Source: JBBDIP01 sp050260675
GTDB lineage: Bacteria; Bacillota; Sulfobacillia; Fermentithermobacillales; Fermentithermobacillaceae
DNA length: 64,000 nt
Direction of reading: 5' to 3'
Assembly: GCA_050260675.1 (NCBI GenBank)
Contig: JBLNCN010000005.1
Span: 248,001-312,000, forward strand
In this document: in pieces, positions 51,770 to 60,027 of the stretch
Numbering within the stretch: the first letter of the stretch is position 1
How the letters are laid out: every line of letters starts with the position of its first letter
Program-made: the position numbers and the translations under genes
The notes under the pieces: model-generated
Told to the model about the DNA's origin: nothing
The model's database searches: none
What the model saw: the letters and a program-made list of their open reading frames with translations, nothing else

Positions 51770-51864
51770 AGAGCCGTAAACGGGGTAATAAGATGCACTT
51801 GGCACTGGACATATGGCAGAGGGTCACACTCAAGTAAGCAATCCCAAAAGGAGGGCTTGTAGGC

Positions 51865-52053
51865 ATGGCGGACAGTCCTAAAGCAAAGAAAGAGACATGG
51901 TTCTCCCGGTTCCTCGACAATCTGGCCAAGGCAAACGAGAGGCAGTTCCATGGTCAGGTCCCTGATTGCTGTGGCGGAAAGAAGGCAACCTCGTCGCCGG
52001 CAGGCTCACACAACGGGTCAATGCCAAGTAAAGGGCATGCCCACCCCTCGTAA
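51865..52053 (+). CDS. Small Cys-Cys putative metal-binding protein
   Basis: A 62-residue protein, SPKAKKETWFSRFLDNLAKANERQFHG followed by PDCCGGKK and a Gly/Ser/His tail (KGHAHPS). It resembles the small LDCC-motif putative metal-binding proteins of anaerobes. AAAAGGAGGG lies 11 bases before the ATG. It is divergent from the Mrp ATPase and convergent with the hydrogenase-like gene, so it may handle metal or Fe-S clusters. Family assignment is from memory of the motif. Confidence 0.65.
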   Translation: MADSPKAKKETWFSRFLDNLAKANERQFHGQVPDCCGGKKATSSPAGSHNGSMPSKGHAHPS

Positions 52054-52106
52054 CCGGCCCCCCTTCCCCGGCTGAGGAGTGCCCACGCGGGTGACGAGTT
52101 GTGCTT

Positions 52107-52132
52107 CAGGCCCCGGCGAAAGCCGGGGCCTG
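52107..52132. terminator. Convergent terminator-like hairpin
   Basis: Perfect 11-base stem CAGGCCCCGGC / GCCGGGGCCTG with a GAAA tetraloop, between the Cys-Cys protein and the convergent hydrogenase-like gene; no clear T run. Confidence 0.55.
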
Positions 52133-52175
52133 ATCTCCCCTCACAGCTGTATGCCCTGCTGCTCCACTTGGGCTT

Positions 52176-53465
52176 TCAAGCCTTTCTATGAAGTTTGATC
52201 TTGTCACCCCACCTCTTGATCAACTCGCAAGCAGGAACGCTCTCGCGTGCTCTCTCCCAAGGGGCTTGGTCGGCATGCTCAACCAGCTCTGGAGCAGCCT
52301 CCGCGACCTTGACAACCGTACCGGGCCCGCCTAGACAGCCGCCCGGACACGCCATGCCTTCCATGAAATTCGCTTCCACGCTACCACTCTCTGTTGCCTC
52401 AAGGAGCTCCTTACACTGCTTAAGGCCGTTCCCTTTGACAGAGCGAACACTGAGGTCTGGGCGTTTGTCATGTACGGCTCTCGCGATGGCCTCTGAAACT
52501 CCTCCCGTGTGGGCATAGATCCGCCCGTCATGAGAGGCATCCCCCATCGGCTCTTTGCCGGCCAGCTGCTCGACCACAATGCCCGACTCCTCCAACAGGG
52601 ATACTACCTCTTTGAATGTCAGCACCAGGTCAACGGCATCACCCAGGCCAGCCGCTCGCGACTCGGCCTTCTTCGCAAGACACGGTCCAATGAACACAAC
52701 GTGGGCGTCGGGATCGGCAGCCTTCAAGAGTCGCCCTACGGCTATCATGGGAGAGACTGAATCCGATACGAGACGGTTAATCCTCGGCGCGAACCTCTCT
52801 GTGAGTTTCACAAAGGCCGGACAGCAGCATGAAGTAATCATGAAGTCTTCGCCGCGCTCCATCCGATCGATGAACTCGTCTGCCTCTCTCACTGTCAAGA
52901 TGTCTGCACCCAGTGCCACCTCGTGGACCTCGCTGAACCCAAGTCGTCTGATGGCCTCTTTCACCTGAGAGTCCCTGACAGCACCGAACTGACCTACGAA
53001 AGAGGGCGCCACTATGGCGTGTAACGCATTCTGCCCCTTGTCTAGGATCAGCTCCATGAGCGTCAAGCAGTCCGAACTCTTCACCACCGCTCCTGAGTGG
53101 CAGATAGCCTCGCATTCCTCGCAGCCAAGACAAGTGAGAGCGTCGATGGTGCACTTTCCGTCGCGTCCCCTCACTAGAGCGCCAACCGGGCAGGCTTCCA
53201 TGCATGCCTCGTCGCCGGATGCACACGAACACAGTTCATGGGCGATCCTCACCACGAGGTTATCATCATCTTGTCTCACCGCTGTGAGGGCCCTGGCAAT
53301 GATAATCCTGCGATTGGCGTCAGACTCGGGGTCACTCCCCGGTACTACCTCCCGGACGATCTCCTCAAGCCGCTCCCTCAGGTCGGGTTGCTTCGCCCGC
53401 AGTCGTCGTGCAAATGCGCGGCTTATGACTAGTATGGTGATCTTGATCAACTCATCTCGCTCCAA
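52176..53465 (-). CDS. [FeFe]-hydrogenase-like protein with ferredoxin domain
   Basis: A 429-residue protein with an N-terminal helical region (1-75), two 4Fe-4S motifs (CSCASGDEACMEACP, CLGCEECEAICH; residues 79-122) and an [FeFe]-hydrogenase C-terminal domain. H-cluster ligand positions are occupied: TSCCCP (213-215), GPCLAKK (Cys262) and EGMACPGGC (Cys373, Cys377). L1 has an extra Cys and Phe instead of Trp; L2 has Gly-Pro-Cys instead of Met-Pro-Cys. These deviations are like the putative sensory or uncharacterised groups. No maturation genes or partner subunits are adjacent. TTG start with GCGAGGTC. Confidence 0.87.
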   Translation of the reverse strand: MERDELIKITILVISRAFARRLRAKQPDLRERLEEIVREVVPGSDPESDANRRIIIARALTAVRQDDDNLVVRIAHELCSCASGDEACMEACPVGALVRGRDGKCTIDALTCLGCEECEAICHSGAVVKSSDCLTLMELILDKGQNALHAIVAPSFVGQFGAVRDSQVKEAIRRLGFSEVHEVALGADILTVREADEFIDRMERGEDFMITSCCCPAFVKLTERFAPRINRLVSDSVSPMIAVGRLLKAADPDAHVVFIGPCLAKKAESRAAGLGDAVDLVLTFKEVVSLLEESGIVVEQLAGKEPMGDASHDGRIYAHTGGVSEAIARAVHDKRPDLSVRSVKGNGLKQCKELLEATESGSVEANFMEGMACPGGCLGGPGTVVKVAEAAPELVEHADQAPWERARESVPACELIKRWGDKIKLHRKA

Positions 53466-53498
53466 TTGACCTCGCCCACTCCTCTCGCACTCTTGTCC

Positions 53499-54509
53499 CT
53501 ATCTCAGAGTGATGATGACAATCTCGGGCCTGTTGAAGACTCTCGGAATCACCTTGGTAGATTCCCTCGCTAGCCCACGGCTCACAATCAACTCCGTTCC
53601 CTCGAAGAAGTACTCCCCATTCGTGTACTTTGGGAACAGACCTTGATTGGGTGATAGCAGGCCGTTTTCAAGGACTACGGGCAGGCGCCATTGTCCGCCG
53701 TGTGCGTGACCCGATAGAACAAGGTCTGGCTTGAGTGTAAGGAGTTCGCCTATCCGTTCGGGGCGATGCGAAAGCAGCACCGTGAAGACCTCATTGTCGA
53801 TTGACTCACTCAGACGCCTCAACTGCGTGGCGTATTGAGCCGAACGGCTCGGGTATCTGTCGGTCTCAGGGTCATCTATGCCGCTTATCCTGATCTGCTC
53901 ACCGTTGACATCCAGGGTTTCGGTCGTGCCCTCCAGTACACTCACGCCGTGTGACGCCAGGCTATCCTTGAAGTCATCGGCCCTGTTGCTCCAGAACTCG
54001 TGGTTGCCCGATACGTAAAAACTCGGGTACTTGGCCGACACGGTTTTGACAAACTCCATCGCTTTCTGGGGTGATAACCTATCATCGAAGATGTCCCCAC
54101 AGAGCATAACGGCATCCGGGCGTTCCGCATCAATGACGCTAATCAGTTCAGCCTGCCCATCGTCGTAATCACAAGAGTGCAGATCGCTCACGAGTGCCAG
54201 TCTGATTGCGGAGTTCACTTTGTCGGTTTCAACATCATAGCGGCTGACCGACAAATCCGTGTTCAACGCGAAGATTACCAACGCGGCCTGAACAATGATC
54301 ATGAGCGGGATTCCGACCATGAACTTCACGCGACGGGTCTTGTGGCGGACGACGAGCATAGTCAGGATCATTGCCACTGAACCGCCGAGCGCCGAGACAA
54401 TGAGCAGTGTCCGTTCTGGTACGCGCAGCGTGTTTCGGCGCGCTGTACTCTTGTCACGAACGGTCAGTATGACTGCAACCAGGCTGATGGCAACAAAGTA
54501 GACCGTCAC
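53499..54509 (-). CDS. DUF1294-metallophosphoesterase fusion
   Basis: Residues 1-85 form three membrane helices resembling DUF1294 (RVPERTLLIVSALGGSV...RHKTRRVKFMVGIPL). Residues 100-336 form a calcineurin-like phosphoesterase with every metal motif: SDLHS (D109, H111), GDIFDD (D139), GNHE (169-171), LLSHRPE and GHAHGG. The catalytic domain is probably cytosolic or extracytoplasmic at the membrane, depending on the orientation of the third helix. A broken near-copy lies at 57923-58932. Substrate unknown. The stop is one base before the lipoprotein gene. Confidence 0.85.
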   Translation of the reverse strand: MTVYFVAISLVAVILTVRDKSTARRNTLRVPERTLLIVSALGGSVAMILTMLVVRHKTRRVKFMVGIPLMIIVQAALVIFALNTDLSVSRYDVETDKVNSAIRLALVSDLHSCDYDDGQAELISVIDAERPDAVMLCGDIFDDRLSPQKAMEFVKTVSAKYPSFYVSGNHEFWSNRADDFKDSLASHGVSVLEGTTETLDVNGEQIRISGIDDPETDRYPSRSAQYATQLRRLSESIDNEVFTVLLSHRPERIGELLTLKPDLVLSGHAHGGQWRLPVVLENGLLSPNQGLFPKYTNGEYFFEGTELIVSRGLARESTKVIPRVFNRPEIVIITLR

Positions 54510-56150
54510 TTATCTTCGCGAAAACTCCTCCCGAATTATCTCCTTAAGCGAATCGTCCAGCGGAACGCTAAGCGGATCTGATGTGGAAAACCTCCGGCAC
54601 CACTCCAGGTACCTCGCGCACAGCTCATCGCCGTAGGTCTTGAAGATCCAGTAGTCCGCAAGGATCACACCGGCCTCAAGAGCTTGGTGAACCTCATAGC
54701 CTTTCGACCCTCTTGCCGTGTCGCGCTTGAAAGCATCGAGGCCAGTTGCCTTGAGCACGATAGGGTCGCATAGGCCGTGAGTAATCTCGTGAACCATCCA
54801 GAAGTAGGTCCTGTACCCGTCTTCGCCTTCCTCCGGCAAGGGGACGACGGCGCCGACCCTATAACCGTCCATAATCCCCCAGCCTGCGACTCGCCGCCCT
54901 TCTGACAGCCACACGGAAAGATTTGGTTTTCCGCCCCTCTTCAGGTACGGAGCTATCGCCTTGACACCGATCGTGCTCATGAGGGATCGAAAAGCATCAG
55001 CCCTGTCGTCGTATTCCAGTTCCATTGTGCTGTGATGCCTGGAGTAGAACTTGCCAAACTCGCGTGAGACGATGTCGGCGAAGCGCCCGACGATCTCTCT
55101 CTCGTTGCGGGATAGACGAAGCCTCTCGGAAAGCGCCGACACTGTCGCAGCCTCAGTGGGGCTAAGTTTGGCCAGAAGCTCCGTCTGCCCGGCCAGCGCT
55201 CGAAGGCCCGCCACCAGATCGCTGGGGTCTTCTATGTAGACGGACAGCATGGCCAAATACACAGGCCTCATGTCGCGCTTGGCCCATTCCGACATCTCGG
55301 ATAGTTCCTTCTCTAGATCGAGGATCGCTTCCCTGTACACCGAGCTTTCGTTCATCTTTACTTGCCTTATCCGCTCGATGTACTCAGGATCGTAGTTGGT
55401 AGCAGCATTGGAGCCCATATCGAGGTGAGCGTATATGTGGAGCATCAGGTCCAGCGCCTTCGAGGTTCTATGAGCTACAGTTACACCATCCGGGTAGTGC
55501 CTAACGGGACTGAAGTCGATTGAGACGCCGATCGCGTCGGGATAGGACTCCCCCCATGTGGTGGTATCCCTGGTGATATACGCGTAGGAGCCGTACACCT
55601 TGAACGAGATCTCCAGGTATTCCTCGGCCCGAATGATCTGCGTGAGCCGCGCCCCATCCCAGAGCATGCCCGCATACGGTGCTTTCACCGCGATGTCTTC
55701 TCCAGAGTCCCTTGGCCAAGAGACGTCGTCAAACCGAAACGTCACTGTATCTCCAGACTCAGTTATCGTGGTTCTAGGGGCGCGCTTGCCTCCTGGCATT
55801 CCGCCATCCTGACTGGGATTGAGGCAACGGAAATCGAGATCCAGGGAAGTGCTACCCGAGCCAGAACCCCATCCCTGCCACCCGGCCATGCCGTACTTCA
55901 CGCCCAGACTCCCGATCACTATCTGCTCACCCTGAGGACTCCTGTGCTGGGGTCTTTCTTGCGGTCCTTCGTTCGTTGAGGTGTCTGGAGGATTAGGTAC
56001 CTTGGCTGGAGCTCCCAGTGGAGCCCCCAGTGTGCCCCCGGCTGGAGCCTGCGCGACAGGCTTTGCGACCTGCGGCGCACATGATGTGATAGCCATGAGG
56101 AACAGGAACGCCAGGACCACGGCGAGTTTGCTCTTGCCGGACACTTGCAC
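54510..56150 (-). CDS. Lipoprotein with HExxH zinc-metallopeptidase motif
   Basis: Signal peptide with lipobox Cys24 (AITSC), then a Pro/Gly/Ala-rich linker to about residue 75. The next region is beta-rich (TTITESGDTVTFRFDD), the rest helical. HEITHGL at 454-460 is a zincin signature, and Glu486 or Glu492 downstream (EVHQALEAGV) could be the third ligand, as in gluzincins. A peptidase role is therefore plausible but the family is not recognised. Its stop is adjacent to the phosphoesterase start. Confidence 0.72.
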   Translation of the reverse strand: MQVSGKSKLAVVLAFLFLMAITSCAPQVAKPVAQAPAGGTLGAPLGAPAKVPNPPDTSTNEGPQERPQHRSPQGEQIVIGSLGVKYGMAGWQGWGSGSGSTSLDLDFRCLNPSQDGGMPGGKRAPRTTITESGDTVTFRFDDVSWPRDSGEDIAVKAPYAGMLWDGARLTQIIRAEEYLEISFKVYGSYAYITRDTTTWGESYPDAIGVSIDFSPVRHYPDGVTVAHRTSKALDLMLHIYAHLDMGSNAATNYDPEYIERIRQVKMNESSVYREAILDLEKELSEMSEWAKRDMRPVYLAMLSVYIEDPSDLVAGLRALAGQTELLAKLSPTEAATVSALSERLRLSRNEREIVGRFADIVSREFGKFYSRHHSTMELEYDDRADAFRSLMSTIGVKAIAPYLKRGGKPNLSVWLSEGRRVAGWGIMDGYRVGAVVPLPEEGEDGYRTYFWMVHEITHGLCDPIVLKATGLDAFKRDTARGSKGYEVHQALEAGVILADYWIFKTYGDELCARYLEWCRRFSTSDPLSVPLDDSLKEIIREEFSRR

Positions 56151-56299
56151 CCCTCCCGTCTCTGGAAGACGGTTCCAGGTTGTGGAGGGTTCCTCCTGCC
56201 GGTTTTGTCAGCAGTAGGTTGATGCATCCACCTTCGAGCGTACCATCGTTACAAGCTCGCTTACGCGACTCACAACCGAGGGCCTCGTACGGCGCTCGG

Positions 56300-56451
56300 T
56301 ACGTGATGAGCGCAAACCTGGGGCCGCCGTCGGTCAGATGATCCAAAGCCATGTGCACAAGCCACGATAGGTTTCCAACCATTTCTCCTCTCCGACTAGA
56401 GACCTGGTCGGTCTCGACTATCCCAGGAACCTACCCTAGCACATAGTTCAT
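56300..56451 (-). pseudogene. Internally deleted Nudix hydrolase copy
   Basis: The AGGAGGATACAG ribosome site and ATGAACTATGTGCTAGGG start copy the start of the intact Nudix gene at 57848. The sequence then jumps to the segment encoding VPW/GIVETDQVS and MVGNLSWLVHMALDHLTDGG, so about 270 bases including the Nudix box are gone. A stop follows after six codons. The 3' end is also lost. Confidence 0.8.
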
Positions 56452-56473
56452 CTGTATCCTCCTAGGTCGTCGT

Positions 56474-57289
56474 TCACTGGCCTGCCAAGTGAGTCGGCTT
56501 TCTTCCAACTGCCATGATATTCCGGGAAACACCCAAGAGATCGGGGATCGATTCTGTCAGCTCGATACACTGCAGGAGGCGCGTGGCCTCGGTTTCGTCA
56601 TCCGGCAGACTGTTCTTTCCGAGTGGGTTCGCTATCCCCTCAACGGCGATGAGCACGGGATTCTCAAACCCGGCGGATGTCATCTCGTCACGAATCCCAT
56701 CTGGCGTATGACAATACACTGATGGCAGATTTACCCTGCGGGGAACACCGCTGTGCAAGGCCGCTTCCAGGTCCGTAATGTCTACGCCACGAACATCAAA
56801 GAGGTTGAACTTGAGTGTGGAGATAATGTCCACGTAACGACTGATCACGGTACAGAGCAGTTGTCCTCCGGGCCTTAGAACGCGGTACGCTTCTTTCAGG
56901 CATCGTAAACGGGCTTCCGCTGACCGCAGATGATACAACGCGCCCATAAGCAACACCATATCCATACTTCCATTCTCATAAGGCAGGCAGCGTGCGTCGC
57001 CGCAGACGTATGATGCTAGGGAAATACCGCTACCTTTGCTCTTTTCCAGGGCGAGCTCAATATGATTCCGCGCCAGATCCAGCAGATGAACGCGGTGTCC
57101 CATACCGGCAAGCCAAAAGGAATACGCTCCGGTTGCTCCACAGACATCGGCAATCTCCATTACCTCTTTGCTCAGATAGCGCGCAATAATGGCCTTGGTA
57201 CGAGTGAACTCCAGAGTCTCGCGGCCTTCCCTTTCATCCTCGTTGAACTTGGTCTCATAGAAGACTCTGACAGGGTTGTTGTCTTCCAC
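56474..57289 (-). CDS. Class I SAM-dependent methyltransferase
   Basis: Rossmann-fold methyltransferase. Motif I is EIADVCGATGAYSFWLA, a variant of the usual DxGxGxG, followed by HRVHLLD, CGDARCLPYENGSMDMVLLMGALYHL (motifs II and III) and EAYRVLRPGGQLL. GTG start with GGAGG about 10 bases upstream. It lies between the intact and deleted Nudix copies. Substrate unknown; small-molecule methylation is the usual role. Confidence 0.85.
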   Translation of the reverse strand: MEDNNPVRVFYETKFNEDEREGRETLEFTRTKAIIARYLSKEVMEIADVCGATGAYSFWLAGMGHRVHLLDLARNHIELALEKSKGSGISLASYVCGDARCLPYENGSMDMVLLMGALYHLRSAEARLRCLKEAYRVLRPGGQLLCTVISRYVDIISTLKFNLFDVRGVDITDLEAALHSGVPRRVNLPSVYCHTPDGIRDEMTSAGFENPVLIAVEGIANPLGKNSLPDDETEATRLLQCIELTESIPDLLGVSRNIMAVGRKPTHLAGQ

Positions 57290-57407
57290 AGGAATAGCCT
57301 CCTCCTCGCATGGATGAATGTCCCTCCAAAGACGGGAAGTGGTCTAGACATGGCCTGCGCCTCTGCTACTCCGTTGGATATCCGGCCTGTATGAATGCGC
57401 ACGTGTT

Positions 57408-57848
57408 CTAGGGATACGTGATGAGGGCGAAACTGGGGCCGCCGTCGGTCAGATGATCCAGAGCCATATGAACAAGCCAAGGAAGGTTTCCGACCATTTC
57501 CAATCCCGTGTGTGAGACCTGGTCGGTCTCGACTATCCAAGGAACCTCATCCTCGGTTCGTCTTATGTCCCTTACGTCTCCAACAGTGACGAAACAGAAG
57601 ACTTCGTACGGTTCCCCATTCCCGCCCTTGCCCTCTATGAGAGCGAAGTGGCTCCATCTACTGCACTCGGTCTCACAACCGGTCTCTTCCCTGAACTCCC
57701 GTACCATCGTGTCCAGGGGAGTCTCTCCTATCTCAACCTTGCCCCCGGGAGCGTTCAGCTTGCCTTTCTGCCATTCAGGGCTGTCTTTTCTTATAAGGGC
57801 AACCTGGCGACGGTCCTCGGAAAACATGAAGCCCAGTACATACTTCAT
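57408..57848 (-). CDS. Nudix hydrolase (MutT-like)
   Basis: The complete Nudix box is GGKVEIGETPLDTMVREFREETG (G-x5-E-x7-REUxEExGU, about residues 34-56 with REFREETG as the core). The 146-residue length and VREF-type box fit NTP/sanitising pyrophosphatases such as 8-oxo-dGTPase, but substrate is not determined. AGGAGG lies 6 bases before the ATG. A truncated copy lies at 56300-56451. Confidence 0.9.
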   Translation of the reverse strand: MKYVLGFMFSEDRRQVALIRKDSPEWQKGKLNAPGGKVEIGETPLDTMVREFREETGCETECSRWSHFALIEGKGGNGEPYEVFCFVTVGDVRDIRRTEDEVPWIVETDQVSHTGLEMVGNLPWLVHMALDHLTDGGPSFALITYP

Positions 57849-57922
57849 ATGTATCCTCCTGACGTATCTAGGCCCTGTTCGTCAGCCCGAAACCAATCGG
57901 CCGTCGGTTGATCCATCTGTCC

Positions 57923-58932
57923 CTATTGTACAGTAATTATGACAAGTTCGGGGTTGTTGAAGATCCTCGGTATTATCCTTGTAGACTCTCTTGCCAGTCC
58001 ACGACTAACAATCAATGCTGTTTCCTCGAAGACGTACTGTCCGCTCGTGTACTCCGGAAACAAACCTTGATTTGGCGCTAGCAGGCCATTCTCCATTATT
58101 ACGGGTAGCCTCCATTGTCCGCCGTGTGCGTGACCTGATAGGACAAGGTCCGGCCTCAGTGGCAGGAGTTCGTTTATGCGTTCTGGGCGATGTGACAGCA
58201 ACACCGTAAATACCTCGTTGTCGGTTGAAACGCTCAAACGGCGGATCTGCGTGGCGTATGGAGCGGAGCGGCTCGGGTATCTGTCGGTCTCAGGATCATC
58301 TATGCCGCTTATCCTGATTTTCTCACCGCCGACTTCTAAGGTTTCGGCCGTACCCTCCAGCACGCTCACTCCGTATGATGCTAGGATATCCTTGAAATCG
58401 TCAGCCTTGTCGCTCCAAATCTCATGGTTGCCGGATACGTAATAGCACGGGTACTTGGCCGACACGCCTTTGACAAACTCTATCGCATTCTGGGGCGGCA
58501 GTCATCGTCAAAGATATCTCCGCAGAGCATAACCGCATCCGGGCGTTCCGCATCGACGACGCTAATCAGTTCGGCCTGCCCATCGCCATAATCGCAGGAG
58601 TGCAAGTCGCTTACAAGCGCCAGTTTAATTTGACCGTTTACTTTGTTGGTCTCAATTTCATAACGGCTGACCGACAGGTCCGAATTGAAGCCGGAGATCA
58701 CCATTGCGGCCTGAACAAGCATCATGAGCGGCATTCCGACCATGAACTTCGCGCGGCGGACCTTATGGCGGATGAGGAGCATGGTCAGCATCATTGCCAC
58801 CGAGCCGCCGAGTGCCGAGACGATGAGCAGTGTCCGCTCTCGTACGCGCCGCGCGTTTTGTCGTGCTGAACTCTTGTCACGAACGGTCAGCATGACTGCG
58901 ATTAAGCTGATGACAACGAAGTAAACCGCCAT
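57923..58932 (-). pseudogene. Frameshifted copy of the DUF1294-metallophosphoesterase
   Basis: The N-terminal part (58932-58480) and C-terminal part (58465-57923) together match the intact gene at 53499-54509 along its full length. The frame breaks near 58495-58512, between GDIFDD and EFVK, where alignment with the intact copy suggests one missing base. All catalytic motifs are otherwise present, so the break is recent or a sequencing error. Confidence 0.8.
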
Positions 58933-59082
58933 ATTACCGTTACCTTACCTCCGGCGTAGTCATACGGTTCTAGGCTATGGATGGTTCCTCGTGTCGGTGC
59001 CAAATCCGCGGGGGGCAGTACCTTCGGCGGGGGTCGCCGCCGGCCTAAAGATGGAGGCACGCTCAACCGGTACAGAAGGGGC

Positions 59083-59478
59083 TCACTCAACCAGGACCAG
59101 TCCAAACTGCAGAAAATGCCTGTCAAAAGCAAAGGCCTGCTCTATCCCCAGGCGCTCAGCGACTGCAAACGTCGTAGCATCGGTATAGGAGAAGGTCTTG
59201 TCCTCGTAGGAGTAAACGATATCCACGGCTCGCTCCTCATCCTCGGGAAGGACCCGTTCCACGGGCCAAATCTGCCCACGCAGCCAGGTCCGCGCAGCGG
59301 TATAACCCAGCTTTGAGAGCAGTAGAGCGTGGGTTTCCGCCAGGACCAGATTCGTCATAACGACAACATCGCCGTTATCGCGTAATTTCCCGAGGATAAC
59401 AACAGCTTGGGCATGATTGGCGTCGGAACGATCCAGCAACGCGTAGATGGCACTGGTATCCACTATTACCGCTGCCAT
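59083..59478 (-). CDS. vapC: VapC-type PIN-domain toxin
   Basis: A 131-residue PIN ribonuclease with the acidic residues D7 (IVDTSA), E48 (AETH), D100 (SYTDA) and D119 (AFDRHF). Its start overlaps the antitoxin stop by 13 bases, the normal vapBC arrangement. VapC toxins usually cut tRNA or rRNA; the target here is unknown. Confidence 0.9.
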   Translation of the reverse strand: MAAVIVDTSAIYALLDRSDANHAQAVVILGKLRDNGDVVVMTNLVLAETHALLLSKLGYTAARTWLRGQIWPVERVLPEDEERAVDIVYSYEDKTFSYTDATTFAVAERLGIEQAFAFDRHFLQFGLVLVE

Positions 59479-59738
59479 CGCTTGACCTCCGCATCGCTAA
59501 GATGCCGATCATGATCTGCGGAGACGCCGGTTTCGCCGCTCTCGGCGATGCCGATTAACCTCCAAATAGGGTCGTTGTCGCCCAAGGGACGAGCCACCTC
59601 GACCCTCCGCATCCGAATCTCGCTGCCATCGACGGTCACAGTCAGTACGTCGCCGGCCGCGATTCCGAGGGTACGCCTCACGTTAACGGGAATAGTCATC
59701 TGCCCTTTGCTGGTGACCCTTACTATGTCACTGGCCAT
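59466..59738 (-). CDS. vapB: VapB-type AbrB-fold antitoxin
   Basis: The N-terminal 50 residues (RVTSKGQMTIPVNVRRTLGIAAGD) are an AbrB/MazE swapped-hairpin DNA-binding domain. The C-terminal tail (ESGETGVSADHDRHLSDAEVKRW) should bind and neutralise VapC. GGGAGGT precedes the ATG, and a promoter lies about 30 bases upstream. Confidence 0.9.
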   Translation of the reverse strand: MASDIVRVTSKGQMTIPVNVRRTLGIAAGDVLTVTVDGSEIRMRRVEVARPLGDNDPIWRLIGIAESGETGVSADHDRHLSDAEVKRWQR

Positions 59739-59769
59739 GGTATACCTCCCGTGGGAATTCCTTACCTAG

Positions 59770-59798
59770 AGTATACCCAGGATGGGCCGCCATCACAA
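59770..59798 (-). promoter_or_regulatory. vapBC promoter
   Basis: Minus-strand TTGTGA (59798-59793), 17 bases, TATACT (59775-59770), about 30 bases before the vapB start. A GGTATACTCTAGGTA stretch here may serve the antitoxin as a binding site. Confidence 0.65.
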
Positions 59799-60027
59799 GA
59801 TTCCTAGATACCTCGCAGCGGCTAGCACGGCATTGGATGCGTCCGAGGCGGCATTGATGTACGGATGAGGATGAGAATCACGGTGAGCGCGGTTCCGATC
59901 CCTCACCTCACCTAAAGAATAGACGGACTCGCCGGCTCCTTATTGTTGAGCATGGCCTCTGTACCCGCGCCAGCTCAGAAGGACAGAGGTTTATGCCAGA
60001 CAAGTAACCAAAAAGGAGCTGTCATCT

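Larger units (their letters stand above)
51286..51864. other. Mostly non-coding stretch with a possible short peptide
   Basis: About 580 bases between the divergent Mrp and Cys-Cys protein genes. It holds a short frame with an excellent ribosome site (51573-51635) and a promoter-like element (51741-51769). Frames on either strand after 51635 show no coding composition, and the fragment LLIFLISTAGLACGG in another frame could be a remnant of a gene. Confidence 0.4.

Noticed and set aside
59083..59738. vapBC as a novel defence system
   Set aside because: Both proteins and their overlap match the standard VapBC toxin-antitoxin arrangement.
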